Source: Anaerolineae bacterium
GTDB taxonomy: Bacteria; Chloroflexota; Anaerolineae; Aggregatilineales; Phototrophicaceae
Length of the DNA stretch: 64,000 bases
Direction: 5' to 3'
NCBI GenBank assembly: GCA_022843745.1
Contig: JALHNB010000005.1
Location: 1-64,000, forward strand
The notes under the pieces were generated by a model that saw only the letters and a program-made list of their open reading frames with translations, was not told the DNA's origin and did no database searches. Below, piece after piece: positions 26,575 through 35,941 of this stretch. Made by a program: the position numbers and the translations under genes. The first letter of the stretch is position 1, and every line of letters starts with the position of its first letter.

Positions 26575-26667
26575 TTATCGGAGTCGCCGCCGCAAAATCC
26601 GTCGTGCCATGCGTCGCTCCTGTCGCCGATCTGCCCAGCGCAGCCTGCGGAAAAATCGTCTGAACAT
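26575..26667 (-). CDS. 30-residue arginine-rich peptide
   Basis: A very short frame of 30 codons starting at ATG 26667. It is backed by a strong ribosome site GGAGGGG (minus strand, 26675-26681) seven bases upstream, a TATAAT hexamer further up and a classic terminator just after the stop. Fifteen of the 30 residues are Arg, most of the rest are Phe, Leu, Trp, Ala and Met, and the N-terminus reads MFRRFFRRLRW. The pattern of paired Arg with hydrophobics suggests a strongly basic amphipathic helix, which could bind RNA, DNA, the ribosome or an acidic membrane. Arg codons are mixed CGN, AGA and AGG. I do not recognise a family. A regulatory leader peptide is an alternative reading, but the gene ends at its own terminator with nothing downstream. 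Confidence 0.7.
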   Translation of the reverse strand: MFRRFFRRLRWADRRQERRMARRILRRRLR

Positions 26668-26701
26668 GAGATTACCCCTCCATTCTATGCTTCTATTCGC
26701 G

Positions 26702-26707
26702 ATTATA
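26702..26707 (-). promoter_or_regulatory. -10 element for the arginine-rich mini-gene
   Basis: A perfect TATAAT on the minus strand lies about 35 bases before the mini-gene ATG, giving a leader of some 28 bases. The matching -35 (ATTTAG, 17 bases away) is weak. Confidence 0.5.
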
Positions 26708-26822
26708 GGACTGATTCACGGATTCTAAATTGACGTTTTCTTATGCACTGAGCATAGGTTGAGGATATTGGCGATGTGTTGTGAGGATGTAAAATAAGTG
26801 TAATCTATGAAAGTTGAAGATC

Positions 26823-27212
26823 ATGCAACAAACTCTACTATATCGTCTCCGCAAAATGTTTGTCGGCTTTATGCTGCGCTGCCCTAACTGTGAACAGGGC
26901 AAACTGTTCAGCGGTGGCTCGTTTGAGATGAACCAAACCTGCCCGAACTGCGGTGTACGTTTTGAGCGTCAATCCGGCGAGTCGCTCGGCGGCATGATGA
27001 TAAATCTCGTCACCGCAGAATTATTGACCATCGGCGGCTGGATTCTCACTGAAGTGCTGTTTGATTTCCCCTGGGTGCCAGTGCTTGCCTTCTGGGTCGC
27101 GTTCAATATCCTGTTTTGCATCGCGTTTTATCGCTCGGCGCGGGGAATATGGGTAAGCATTTCGTATATGGGCGGCGGGGTTTACGCGGACGCAGAAGGT
27201 AAGCCGAAGTAG
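26823..27212 (+). CDS. DUF983 family small membrane protein
   Basis: A protein of about 129 residues with an N-terminal zinc-ribbon pair, CPNCEQGKLF and CPNCGVRF (four Cys), and two membrane helices at about 60-80 and 85-105. This matches DUF983 (PF06170), whose role is not established. The ATG at 26823 is used here. An in-frame TTG at 26814 would add three residues, and neither has a strong ribosome site. The stop codon lies inside a palindromic GTAGGGG repeat. Confidence 0.88.
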   Translation: MQQTLLYRLRKMFVGFMLRCPNCEQGKLFSGGSFEMNQTCPNCGVRFERQSGESLGGMMINLVTAELLTIGGWILTEVLFDFPWVPVLAFWVAFNILFCIAFYRSARGIWVSISYMGGGVYADAEGKPK

Positions 27213-27240
27213 GGGAGCAGAGAGCGTGTTGCGCCCCTAC
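27209..27240. repeat. GTAGGGG...CCCCTAC palindromic repeat overlapping a stop codon
   Basis: GTAGGGG (27209-27215) and CCCCTAC (27234-27240) pair, and AGCA/TTGCG extends the stem with one bulge. The TAG within the left arm is the stop of the DUF983 gene. It belongs with the elements at 3822, 37009, 46040 and 47669. Confidence 0.65.
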
Positions 27241-27254
27241 AAATCATGTAGAAT

Positions 27255-27959
27255 TTATGACCGCCCGTAAATCTGCAAGCTGTCGCCGCTGATCGCACTG
27301 GCGCTGTCGGATGCGAGAAAGGCCATCGCATCGGCGATCTGCTCTGGTGTTACCCATTTGCTGAAATCGGCATTGGGCATGGATTGGCGGTTCGGCGGCG
27401 TGTCGATGGTGCTGGGGAGGACGGCGTTGACCGTGATTCCGTTGTTAAGCAGTTCAGACGCCATGCTCTCGATGACGCGCTGTGCAGCGGCTTTGCTGGC
27501 GGTGTAGGCGGCATGATTAGTCGTGCCTTTGAGCGCGGCGCGAGCCAATACGACTACGATTCGGCCTGTGACATTTTTTTCGACCATGTGCCGAGCGACG
27601 CTGCCGCAAGTCGCATAGACCGAACGCGCATTGAGATTCATCATTTTGTCCCACACATCGATCCCCGTTTCATGAACAGGTTTTCCCGCCGCGTAGCCGC
27701 CAACCGTATGAATCAGCACGTCAATCTGACCGAAATGTTCGACAATTTGCTGGACGGCTGCGTCCACGCTGGCGGGGTCGGTCACGTCCGCGCTGACGTT
27801 CAAACGCATATCGGTGGCTGGTGGAGCTTCCCCGCCTTTGCTGCGCTCGACCAGTGCCAACTTTGCCCCAGCGCCGCCAAAACGTTCCGCCGCCGCGCTG
27901 CCCAGGTTGCCCGCCGCGCCGGTAATCATGACCACTTTGCCTGCAAATTCGCCCATCAT
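27255..27959 (-). CDS. Short-chain dehydrogenase/reductase
   Basis: A 234-residue NAD(P)-dependent oxidoreductase of the classical SDR family. The cofactor loop is TGAAGNLGSAAAERF and the catalytic Tyr-x3-Lys is in YTASKAA. The usual active-site Ser position before it reads ALKG, so the Ser seems replaced or shifted. The C-terminus PSTIDTPPNRQSMP fits family usage. ATG 27959 is chosen because AAGGAG lies seven bases upstream; a reading from 27977 has no site. The substrate is unknown. Confidence 0.9.
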   Translation of the reverse strand: MMGEFAGKVVMITGAAGNLGSAAAERFGGAGAKLALVERSKGGEAPPATDMRLNVSADVTDPASVDAAVQQIVEHFGQIDVLIHTVGGYAAGKPVHETGIDVWDKMMNLNARSVYATCGSVARHMVEKNVTGRIVVVLARAALKGTTNHAAYTASKAAAQRVIESMASELLNNGITVNAVLPSTIDTPPNRQSMPNADFSKWVTPEQIADAMAFLASDSASAISGDSLQIYGRS

Positions 27960-28032
27960 AAAATTACTCCTTTTCAAAACAAGTCTCTATTGAGTCATTT
28001 GTCCGAGCAAAATATTACAGTGTAAAACGTCA

Positions 28033-28064
28033 AAAAGAGACTTTTTAGATTTTAAGTCTCTTTT
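28033..28064 (-). terminator. Terminator of the transglutaminase/alpha-E/ATP-grasp operon
   Basis: AAAAGAGACTT (28033-28043) and AAGTCTCTTTT (28054-28064) form a perfect 11-bp stem. On the minus strand the right half runs into TTTTTG. The sequence between it and the gene (28065-28092) carries a half copy of the CTCTGTG...CCTCTGTGGTT repeat also seen at 58119. Confidence 0.8.
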
Positions 28065-28104
28065 CTCTGTGTCCTTTGTGCCTCTGTGGTTCGAATGATT
28101 TATT

Positions 28105-29061
28105 TTATTGTTGCTGTTGCTGCTGCTGTTGAACCTGATCTTCCAGTTCGGCATCGTAGGATTGCCATTCCGGTTCGGGCAAATCAATATCCCCATGTGC
28201 CATTTCGTCGGCGGGGCGAACCTGAACGGAAACGCTCAACTCCGTCTCGGCAGTGCCTTTGAAAACGCCGCGCGAGGGAGGCACATCGGCATAATCGCGC
28301 CCGATAGCCACACGGATATGGCGATCTGCCACGATCAGATTGTTGGTCGGGTCGAGCCCCACCCAGCCAAGTCCTGGCAAATAGGCCTCGACCCAGGCGT
28401 GAGTTGCGCCTTCCACAGAGCGATCCTTATTACCTGCACCTGTATAGAGATAGCCACTGACGTAACGGCAGGGGATATTCAGGTTGCGTACCAACGCCGT
28501 CATAATGTGGGCGAAATCCTGGCAAACGCCTTTGCGATTTTCCAATGCCTGGTCGATGGGTGAATCAACATCGGTGCTTTCCTGGTCATAATCAAATATG
28601 GTGTAGATCGCCGTATTGAGTTCGCGCAGCAGGTTCAAGGGGTCATCGCGACGCTTTTCGACATCCAGTTCGTTCGCCAATTGATGAACCAGCGGTGTCA
28701 TCTGGATAAAGCGGCTGGGGATGAGCATATCCCAGAAATCCCCTTGTGCGACCTCGGTATCAAGCTGATTCCAGGAATCTAAACTGAGCGCTGATGGCAG
28801 TTCCGGTAGAGGGCGAATATCGACTAAAGCATCTGCTGTAATGGTCAGGCGAGTGTGAGGCCGGGGAATATCAAAATGATTGACGGTATTCCCCAGATAA
28901 TCGCGATGGCTGAAAACCTGTGCGCGTGGATTCACGGACAGGTTATAAGTCAGACAGCGCTGGTTGCCTTCAGTGCGTGGGTGCATATATACATCCATCA
29001 CGCTTTCGGTGATAGGCGCACTGTAATGAAAACGGGTGATATGGTGAACCGAATAATTCAT
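28105..29061 (-). CDS. Transglutaminase-like protein with poly-Gln tail
   Basis: A 318-residue cytoplasmic protein with the bacterial transglutaminase N-terminal beta domain (about 1-95, YSVHHITRFHYSAPITESVM). A papain-like transglutaminase core follows; its catalytic triad is Cys in RKGVCQDFAHIM, His in GATHAWVEAYLPG and Asp in GLDPTNN. Proteins of this type cleave or join peptide bonds. The last eight residues are all Gln, encoded by mixed CAA/CAG codons, which is unusual. It is third in an operon after the ATP-grasp and alpha-E genes (33 bp gap), an association repeated in many bacteria and taken to mean a shared peptide-ligation and peptide-processing pathway. Confidence 0.92.
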   Translation of the reverse strand: MNYSVHHITRFHYSAPITESVMDVYMHPRTEGNQRCLTYNLSVNPRAQVFSHRDYLGNTVNHFDIPRPHTRLTITADALVDIRPLPELPSALSLDSWNQLDTEVAQGDFWDMLIPSRFIQMTPLVHQLANELDVEKRRDDPLNLLRELNTAIYTIFDYDQESTDVDSPIDQALENRKGVCQDFAHIMTALVRNLNIPCRYVSGYLYTGAGNKDRSVEGATHAWVEAYLPGLGWVGLDPTNNLIVADRHIRVAIGRDYADVPPSRGVFKGTAETELSVSVQVRPADEMAHGDIDLPEPEWQSYDAELEDQVQQQQQQQQ

Positions 29062-29094
29062 ATGCCTAATCTGGCCTCTCTGATTCGTTCTTGA

Positions 29095-30063
29095 TTAAGA
29101 GGTTAACGCGGATTCAATCGGATAGGCAATATAGGTTTGGTGAATAGCGACGTGAATCTGCGCACACTGCCGCTGAATATCCGCCAGATAATCGCGCAGG
29201 CTGCTTGCCATAATCTCATCCACCTGGTCAAAACCCAGCGCCGCCCGCAGTCGCCCAACCAGGCGATTAGTCCGCACGACCTTGTGCTTCTCTGTCGCTT
29301 CGGCAATCGCGTTGAGCGCGACCTGGAGTTGGTCAATCGCGAAGCAGATGGAATGCGGGAACTGCGCATTGAGCATCAAAAATTCGGTGATGGTGGCAGG
29401 TTGGGGGTCGGCAGTGTAAATTTTGCAATAGGCTTCAAATGCCGTACAAAATTTGAGGATGCTCACCAATTCCAGATAATCATCTCCCACATGATCCTCG
29501 CTGCGTGTGTCCAGAAAACTACTGTGAACGTCGAGCAGCGTTGCCGTCATATTCGCGCGTTCGATACAGCGTCCAGCCTGGATGAAGTGCCAGCCTTCGC
29601 CGTGACTCATCGTTGAATCGGTGATGCCCTGGAACAGGTATGCACCATCGCGCACCATGCGTAGGAAACTATATGGCTCCTCGCCCCAGATGGTGTCGAT
29701 GTCCGTACTTCTGACCTGCAAATAGAGCAGATTCAATTGTTCCCACATCTCAGAGCTGATCTGTTCGCGCACATGACGCGCATTCTCGCGGGCGGATGCG
29801 ATGCAGGTGACAATCGAATTGGCGTTATCCGGCTCAAATGTCAAAAGCTGTGTGATCGCATAAGGATCATTTTCCACATCCGGCTGTGGAATCTGGAGAC
29901 ATTCAAACAGCCGCGCCCAGCTATGATCGGCACGTGCAGGTGAATAATCCAGCATTGTATTCAGATTTACCGCCAGCAAACGCGATATATGTTCCGCGCG
30001 TTCCAGATAGCGGCTCATCCAGTATAAATTGTCAGCTACTCGCGATAACATTGCCTCAGCCAT
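29095..30063 (-). CDS. Alpha-E domain protein (DUF403)
   Basis: A 322-residue, almost wholly helical protein. The N-terminal [20 protein letters not shown] is the hallmark of the alpha-E family (PF04168). Members are consistently encoded with circularly permuted ATP-grasp enzymes and transglutaminase-like proteins, and comparative genomics proposes that they form part of a peptide amidoligase system. Nothing catalytic is known for the domain itself. It overlaps the ATP-grasp gene by eight bases, so the two are translationally linked. Confidence 0.93.
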   Translation of the reverse strand: MAEAMLSRVADNLYWMSRYLERAEHISRLLAVNLNTMLDYSPARADHSWARLFECLQIPQPDVENDPYAITQLLTFEPDNANSIVTCIASARENARHVREQISSEMWEQLNLLYLQVRSTDIDTIWGEEPYSFLRMVRDGAYLFQGITDSTMSHGEGWHFIQAGRCIERANMTATLLDVHSSFLDTRSEDHVGDDYLELVSILKFCTAFEAYCKIYTADPQPATITEFLMLNAQFPHSICFAIDQLQVALNAIAEATEKHKVVRTNRLVGRLRAALGFDQVDEIMASSLRDYLADIQRQCAQIHVAIHQTYIAYPIESALTS

Positions 30064-31513
30064 AAAGCACCCACGTATCTTTACTTCCGCCGCCCTGCGA
30101 CGAATTAACCACTAAAGACCCCCGCCGCAAGGCGACGCGCGTTAGCCCGCCAGGGACAATGGTGACGCGCGTCCCGTAGAGGATATAAGGCCGCAGATCG
30201 ACGTGGCGCGGCTCGACCTGCCCTTCGATATAACAAGGGGCGCGTGAGAGTGCCAGAGTCGGCTGGGCGATGTAATTGCGGGGATGTGCGATGATGCGTT
30301 CGCGAAATTCCTCACGCTCCTGGGCGGTGCTGTGTGGGCCGATCAACATGCTGTAGCCGCCGGACTCGCCGACGGCTTTCACCACTAGTTTATCGAGATT
30401 TTGCAGGACATAGCCGCGCTGTTTTTCATCTTCCAGCAAGTAAGTCTCGACATTTTGAAGGATCGGTTCTTCGCTTAGATAGTAGCGGATAATTTCGGGG
30501 ACATAGGCGTAAATGGCTTTGTCGTCAGCCACTCCCGTGCCGATAGCGTTGGCAAGTGCGACGTTACCCGCCCGATAAGCATTGAATAATCCCGCGACAC
30601 CCAAAGCGGAATCAGGCCGGAAAGCCATCGGATCAATAAAGTCGTCGTCAATACGCCTGTAGATCACGTCTACGCGCTGCAAACCAGCGGTGGTACGCAT
30701 ATAAACGACGTTATCATGTACCAGCAGGTCGCGCCCTTCCACGAGCTTGATTCCCATCTGACGCGCGAGGAAGGTATGCTCGAAGTAAGCTGAATTAAAA
30801 ACACCGGGCGTGAGCAGCACGATGGTGGGGTCAGCGCTGCGGTTGGGTGCAAGCGCACGGAGCGTCGCCAGAAGCGCCTGCCCATAATGGTCAATCGGAC
30901 GCACACCATAATCGCTGAAAAGGCGTGGAAAAATGCGCTTCATCACCTGCCGATTTGCCAGCATGTAGGAAACGCCGCTGGGAACGCGCAAATTATCTTC
31001 CAGAACGGCGAACTGTCCATCGGGGAGGCGCACAAGGTCTGTGCCGACGACGGAAACGTAAATATCACGCGGCACATGAACACCGCGCATCTCGCGCCGG
31101 AAATGGCGACAGGAGTAAATCAACTCACGCGGCACGATGCCATCCGCCATGATACGCCCGGCGTGATAGATATCCGTCAGGAACATATTGAGCGCGGTGA
31201 TGCGCTGCGTCAAACCTCGCTCGACGGTATCCCATTCCGAAGTGGTGATGACGCGCGGCAGCAGATCATAGGGAAAAATGCGCTCCGTGCCTTCTTCATC
31301 GCCATAAACGGTGAAGGTGATGCCCTGATTCAAAAATGAGGTGTCGGCTGCGGCCTGCCGACGCTGGAATTCTTCGGGGGGTAATTCGAGCAAACGTTTA
31401 TACAGCGCTTCGTATTGCGTCCGGGGAGTCAGCTTGGCTTCGAACATTTCATCGTAGCCAACATTCAGGTCATATTGTGCAAAAGCCGCACTTTGTTCAT
31501 TCATCATTGTCAT
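30056..31513 (-). CDS. Circularly permuted ATP-grasp enzyme
   Basis: A 485-residue protein of the circularly permuted ATP-grasp type 2 family (formerly DUF404/DUF407, PF14403). Typical segments include [19 protein letters not shown] at the N-terminus, [56 protein letters not shown] and [19 protein letters not shown]-grasp enzymes join a carboxylate to an amine using ATP, here probably making a small peptide or tagging a protein. It is first in the operon with the alpha-E and transglutaminase genes. The ATG at 31513 has no clear ribosome site, and an ATG three codons in is equally possible. Confidence 0.93.
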   Translation of the reverse strand: MTMMNEQSAAFAQYDLNVGYDEMFEAKLTPRTQYEALYKRLLELPPEEFQRRQAAADTSFLNQGITFTVYGDEEGTERIFPYDLLPRVITTSEWDTVERGLTQRITALNMFLTDIYHAGRIMADGIVPRELIYSCRHFRREMRGVHVPRDIYVSVVGTDLVRLPDGQFAVLEDNLRVPSGVSYMLANRQVMKRIFPRLFSDYGVRPIDHYGQALLATLRALAPNRSADPTIVLLTPGVFNSAYFEHTFLARQMGIKLVEGRDLLVHDNVVYMRTTAGLQRVDVIYRRIDDDFIDPMAFRPDSALGVAGLFNAYRAGNVALANAIGTGVADDKAIYAYVPEIIRYYLSEEPILQNVETYLLEDEKQRGYVLQNLDKLVVKAVGESGGYSMLIGPHSTAQEREEFRERIIAHPRNYIAQPTLALSRAPCYIEGQVEPRHVDLRPYILYGTRVTIVPGGLTRVALRRGSLVVNSSQGGGSKDTWVLYG

Positions 31514-31659
31514 AGTTTGATACGTTTCATAAAAATATTACGAAATGGACTTAAGCATAACCAATCTGTCACCGAATCCCAAATAGGCAAAAGTGCTAAA
31601 TTTGTGACGTATTTCCCAAAACAATTCAACGAATTTGTGTTAGTTCAACAGCTTGAAGT

Positions 31660-31665
31660 TATAAT
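31660..31665 (+). promoter_or_regulatory. Candidate -10 element for the TPR gene
   Basis: TATAAT lies 40 bases before the TPR ATG in the 191 bp region divergent from the ATP-grasp gene. The -35 hexamer is poor (GTGTTA at 17 bases). Confidence 0.35.
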
Positions 31666-31704
31666 AGTCTTATCGTCCTCTCTCCAACACAATCTGGCAA
31701 ACTG

Positions 31705-32904
31705 ATGCGTATCCACCGTCAATCTTCACGGCTCACTTTTCGTAAACGCCGCCGTCGCTCAGGCTGCTTATCGTTCACGGTACTGCTCGGCCTGCTCACG
31801 GGCATCATCACCCTTTCGTGGAACTGGTTCGGTCAACGCTTTAATCCGTCTGCGTCCAGTCAACCGATTGGCGTGAATGCACGGGGCGTGCTGGAAGCCT
31901 TTGATCGCGGCGATCTGGATAGCACTGTCGAATTGGCGCAGCAAATACTGGCGGTTGATCCCAATAACGTGGATGCGCTGACTCTACTGGTTCGCGCACT
32001 CGTCTATCGTAGCTACAGCGATTATAACCGGGCTGTAGATCGCGACTCGGCTCTGCAAATCACCACTGAAGCCGTGACCCGTTCTCCTCGCAGCATGGAT
32101 CTGTTAGCCATTCACGCTTTTGCATTACAGGCTGTTGGTCAACCTGGCGCTGCGGCTGCGGCTGCACAGAAAGTGCTGGAGGATAACCCCGACAATACCA
32201 TCGCGCGGATTGCTCTGGGGCTGGCCTATGGCGGCGCGGGGAGTTACGAAGTCTCGCTGCGTGAAAATCTGCGGGCTGTTGAAGGCACAAGCTGGCAGCT
32301 CGATGCCCGCCGCGCCCTGGCGATCAGCTACAGCGATTTAGGCGATTATGACACGGCGATCAAAACGATTGAACGTGCGATCAGCCTCAACACGCATCTG
32401 ACAACCCTGTATTTTGAGCGTGCGCTCTATGCGCTGCAAATTGGCGATGCGGACGCGGCGACGGTGGCCTATTTTCAGATTATCGCCTATGACCCGGATA
32501 ATGTAAAAGCGCGTCTGCGGCTGTGCGAGCTTTCCAGCATGATGCGCGAACGGGATGCCGCGATTGATTATTGCCATCAGGTGACGGAACTCGCCCCAAC
32601 CTGGTCGGAGGGATGGTATCGGCTGGGGCGCGAGTATTTCCTGCAAGGCAATTTTCAACCCGCACAGGAATATCTGCACCATTGTTCGTCGCTTCAGGTG
32701 ATGCAGGATATTCCCACTGAAGAACGACGTTTTGAGTGCTGGTATTTGCAGGGGCAGGCGGCGGAAATGCTGGGTGATTGTCCGGCACTGCTCGCGACGT
32801 ATAATGAATATCTTGCGATGGCCGCTGACAGCGAACTTCGGCAAACATGGCTGTATCCGCCGGAAGGCCCACCCTCATGCGTTACGCCGCCGCCTGATAC
32901 CTGA
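31705..32904 (+). CDS. Membrane-anchored TPR-repeat protein
   Basis: A 399-residue protein with a very basic N-terminus (about 12 Arg/Lys in the first 21), one membrane helix (about 23-44) and then tetratricopeptide repeats from about 55 to 385. Examples are ARIALGLAYGGAGSYEVSL, ARRALAISYSDLGDYDTAI and WYRLGREYFLQGNFQPAQEY. Tetratricopeptide repeats form scaffolds for protein-protein contact. The DNA of residues 150-160 is Ala-rich. It is followed after 17 bases by the GNAT gene, so the two may be co-transcribed. Confidence 0.88.
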   Translation: MRIHRQSSRLTFRKRRRRSGCLSFTVLLGLLTGIITLSWNWFGQRFNPSASSQPIGVNARGVLEAFDRGDLDSTVELAQQILAVDPNNVDALTLLVRALVYRSYSDYNRAVDRDSALQITTEAVTRSPRSMDLLAIHAFALQAVGQPGAAAAAAQKVLEDNPDNTIARIALGLAYGGAGSYEVSLRENLRAVEGTSWQLDARRALAISYSDLGDYDTAIKTIERAISLNTHLTTLYFERALYALQIGDADAATVAYFQIIAYDPDNVKARLRLCELSSMMRERDAAIDYCHQVTELAPTWSEGWYRLGREYFLQGNFQPAQEYLHHCSSLQVMQDIPTEERRFECWYLQGQAAEMLGDCPALLATYNEYLAMAADSELRQTWLYPPEGPPSCVTPPPDT

Positions 32905-32921
32905 GTGGCTGAAAGGATGAA

Positions 32922-33719
32922 ATGCTCGTGCCGCAGGTCGTTACCATTCATGCTAAAGCTGAGATAGAGGCCTTTGCGCGGAAGAATCCCTTTCTGCATA
33001 TTTTTGAAATTGGCGATCTCGACGATTTTTTCTGGCCTTATACGCTGTGGTATGGCTGGCAGGAACACGGAGAGCTTCAGCAGTTAGCGCTGATTTACAC
33101 CCAGTTCGATACTCCCACACTGCTGGCTTTTGCCGATCCGCCGCATGAACAGATGCGTGACTTCCTGAAAGCACTCTTACCGCTTCTACCGCGACGTATT
33201 TTCGCCCAGATTGACTCGAACAGCGTCGAACTATTCGCGGATTCCTATCAGATTGAGCCGCATGGCTTATTGTGGAAAATGGCGCTGGTTGATTTCTCAA
33301 AGATAGCAAATATCGACACCACCGATGTCATCCAGTTTTCGGACAATGACCTCGAAACGCTGGAAGAATTTTATAGTGATGCTTATCCCACGAACGTATT
33401 TAGCGCACGAATGCTTCAAACCGGGCGTTATTACGGCGTTCGCCAGGGTAAAACGGTGATGAGCGCGGCGGGTGTGCATGTTTATTCGCTGGCTTATAGA
33501 GTCGCGGCGCTTGGGAATGTCAGTACGCAACATGAATTTCGGGGACGCGGACTGGCGGCAAAAGTATGCGCCAGATTGTGTCAGGTGTTATATGCTGAAG
33601 GGATCGAGCAAATTGGATTAAACGTGAAGGCTGATAACCCAACGGCTATCGCGCTTTACGAACGTCTCGGATTCGAAAAAGTCGCTGAGTTTGGTATGTA
33701 CGCGCTGGAAATGCGCTAA
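32922..33719 (+). CDS. GNAT-family N-acetyltransferase
   Basis: A 265-residue protein with an N-terminal GNAT-like half and a conserved C-terminal GNAT domain (about 130-265). The acetyl-CoA loop is EFRGRGLAAKVCARL, followed by GLNVKADNPTAIALYERLGF. The two-lobed build resembles the group that includes FR47-like and mycothiol-synthase-like acetyltransferases. The acceptor is unknown. AAAGGA five to six bases before the ATG supports the start. Confidence 0.88.
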   Translation: MLVPQVVTIHAKAEIEAFARKNPFLHIFEIGDLDDFFWPYTLWYGWQEHGELQQLALIYTQFDTPTLLAFADPPHEQMRDFLKALLPLLPRRIFAQIDSNSVELFADSYQIEPHGLLWKMALVDFSKIANIDTTDVIQFSDNDLETLEEFYSDAYPTNVFSARMLQTGRYYGVRQGKTVMSAAGVHVYSLAYRVAALGNVSTQHEFRGRGLAAKVCARLCQVLYAEGIEQIGLNVKADNPTAIALYERLGFEKVAEFGMYALEMR

Positions 33720-33767
33720 AAATATGTTTTTTGTACGACCTTTTTTCAAAACATTCATCCATAGAAA

Positions 33768-35717
33768 ATGAAAATTGCTCGTCTCCTGGCTTGGCTGGCG
33801 CTGCTTCTGACCATCGCCGCTGCCTATACGCTGCGCCCATTTGTGGATGTCGAATCCGTCAACCTGGGGCTGATTTTATGGCTGGCAGGTGGGCTGATTC
33901 TCGGCATCGCCTTTTGGTTGTGGCGTGGTGCGCTGCCTTCGGTGATAAGCAAGGCCGACATCGCGACGACTGCGCCGGAACAACCGCCCGTTTCTCGCCC
34001 ATTCGTGATTTTTGGTATAGCAGCGCTGCTGATTTTAGCGGAAATCAACGGTAGGGTGCTGAATATCCCCCCACTGATGAACGTCTCGTATCATGTCCAG
34101 TTCGGGTTGCTCGTCCTGGGGTGTGCGGCGTTAATTGTCGGTTTGGGCAGATTTCAATTTGATTTTTTTCGACAGATCAAAATAGATTGGTTGCTGCTGG
34201 CGATTACGCTGCTGGCATTGGTTGTCAATAGCTGGATGCTGGACAGCGCCGTTCATATCTGGATCGACGAGTTCCATTTTGCCGATGTGGTGGTTAAGCT
34301 CTGGAACAACCCGAACGCGCTTTTGCTGCCCTCGAATCCGGGGATCGCGGCCTTCACCTCCGTTTATGCCTATCTGCAATCCATCGCGATCAGTATCTTT
34401 GGCGCGGATTTAATAGGCTTGCGTGTACCGAGCGTCATTTTCGGTACGTTGACGATCCCGGCGGTCTATCTGCTGTCGCGCGAACTTTTTGATCGCAAAA
34501 CAGCGCTTCTAGCCGCCTTATTCTTAGCTGTCTTTCCGCCGCAGATTCATCTCAGTCGTTTGGGGTTAAACAATATCGCCGATCCGCTGTTCGGTGTGCT
34601 GGCGCTGGCATTTTTCATGCGTGGGCTAAAGCGAGGCAGGCGGATTGATTATGCTATCAGCGGCGTGATGCTAGGGCTGACTCAATATTTTTACGAGGGT
34701 GGCAAGCTGCTCTATCCGGCACTGTTCGTGATTTTTGGCGTATTGGTTCTCGTCATCTGGCGACCACAGCGGCGCGGCCCGCTGATTTTCGCGTTCACGG
34801 CGCTGATGGTAGCACTTCCGATTTATTACCTGCTGATCGGCAAGGATACGCCTGTGATGCCGCGCCTGGATCAAATGACCATCGCGCCTGTTTATTTTTC
34901 ACCGGAGCGCGTGGGGAATATTCTGGAATATTGGGAAAAAAGTATCAAACCGCCGCTGCTGCATTTTGTCCATAAACCGGACGACAGCCGTTTCTTCTAT
35001 GGCGGCGAGACACCGATGATTTTGAGTTATCTCGTGCCATTTTTTATGTTGGGGATATTTGTCGCGCTGTGGCGGCTGAGGATGGTCGGTGCGCTGCTGT
35101 TAATCTGGGTGATCGGGACGATTTTGGGTAACAGCCTGATCGTCCAAAGCACCTGGACGGCACGTTTCGTCGTCGTTTTCCCGGCGGTGGCGCTGTTGAT
35201 CACCGCGGGAATCCGGTTTACGCTGCCGATATTATGGCCGTTTGCTGCACCTCGGCGCGGCCTTCTCGTATTCGCCGCCTTGATCTTGATGCTTCCGCAG
35301 GCCGTCTATTATTTCGCTGTACATATCCCCGTATATAACGAAGAAATTCGACCATTTGACGATCATATTGACGTGATGTATCGCGCTCGCAGCCTCGCGC
35401 CGGATACGACCATTTATGTGATCTACAATAAAAATGTCGTTTACATGCCGCATTATGAAACGCTAAAAGCGTTCTGGAAATATTATCCGAATCTTTATGT
35501 GCGTCCTGCGGACAGGTTGACCTATCTGCTCATTCAAGAGCTGCCGCGCGACATGAATTATGCTTTTTTTGTCGAGCCGGACGACGCGACGACGATCTCA
35601 TGGCTGCACCAGAATTTCACACTCTCACAACCGCGCTACAGCCCATACAACATCCCCTGGGATAAGCAGTACGTGATGCTCTACGCTTCAGCGCTCTATA
35701 ACCCTCCGGCTTCTTAA
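33768..35717 (+). CDS. GT39/ArnT-like membrane glycosyltransferase
   Basis: A 649-residue polytopic protein of the PMT/GT-C superfamily with at least eleven hydrophobic segments. The first periplasmic loop holds the catalytic-type acidic pair in WIDEFHFADVVVKLW. The region LLSRELFDRKTALLAALFLAVFPPQIHLSRLG matches the dolichyl-phosphate mannosyltransferase-like PMT_2 pattern, and the C-terminal 130 residues form a soluble domain. It would transfer a sugar from a lipid-phosphate carrier to a lipid or protein outside the membrane. A functional link to the GT2 enzyme at 13670, which could load such a carrier, is possible but unproven. Confidence 0.9.
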   Translation: MKIARLLAWLALLLTIAAAYTLRPFVDVESVNLGLILWLAGGLILGIAFWLWRGALPSVISKADIATTAPEQPPVSRPFVIFGIAALLILAEINGRVLNIPPLMNVSYHVQFGLLVLGCAALIVGLGRFQFDFFRQIKIDWLLLAITLLALVVNSWMLDSAVHIWIDEFHFADVVVKLWNNPNALLLPSNPGIAAFTSVYAYLQSIAISIFGADLIGLRVPSVIFGTLTIPAVYLLSRELFDRKTALLAALFLAVFPPQIHLSRLGLNNIADPLFGVLALAFFMRGLKRGRRIDYAISGVMLGLTQYFYEGGKLLYPALFVIFGVLVLVIWRPQRRGPLIFAFTALMVALPIYYLLIGKDTPVMPRLDQMTIAPVYFSPERVGNILEYWEKSIKPPLLHFVHKPDDSRFFYGGETPMILSYLVPFFMLGIFVALWRLRMVGALLLIWVIGTILGNSLIVQSTWTARFVVVFPAVALLITAGIRFTLPILWPFAAPRRGLLVFAALILMLPQAVYYFAVHIPVYNEEIRPFDDHIDVMYRARSLAPDTTIYVIYNKNVVYMPHYETLKAFWKYYPNLYVRPADRLTYLLIQELPRDMNYAFFVEPDDATTISWLHQNFTLSQPRYSPYNIPWDKQYVMLYASALYNPPAS

Positions 35718-35817
35718 GTGCAGAAACCCGAATTTATGAGCTTCTACAACTTTTGTATATCGTATTGGGTACAGAATGTTGAATGTAATGCTTGATTTGA
35801 AATGATAAATTCGTTGT

Positions 35818-35854
35818 GATGATAAACATCATCCCCTTCTACTGATAAACATCG
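35818..35854. promoter_or_regulatory. Palindrome GATGATAAACATCATC with an adjacent half copy
   Basis: GATGATAAACATCATC (35818-35833) is a perfect palindrome with a four-base centre. The core GATAAACATC recurs at 35844-35853, 23 bases on. It sits 90 bp before the DUF5668 triplet, where an operator would be expected. Confidence 0.4.
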
Positions 35855-35941
35855 TTCCGACCACCATCGCTGAATTGTTAAACTTGTTATCTGGAGTGTC
35901 CAGATGGCAGGTACAGCTTTAACCTGCAAGGAGAAAGAATC

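Noticed and set aside
28105-28135. CAG/CAA tract as a non-coding microsatellite
   Set aside because: It is in frame and encodes the terminal Gln run of the transglutaminase-like protein, with mixed codons.
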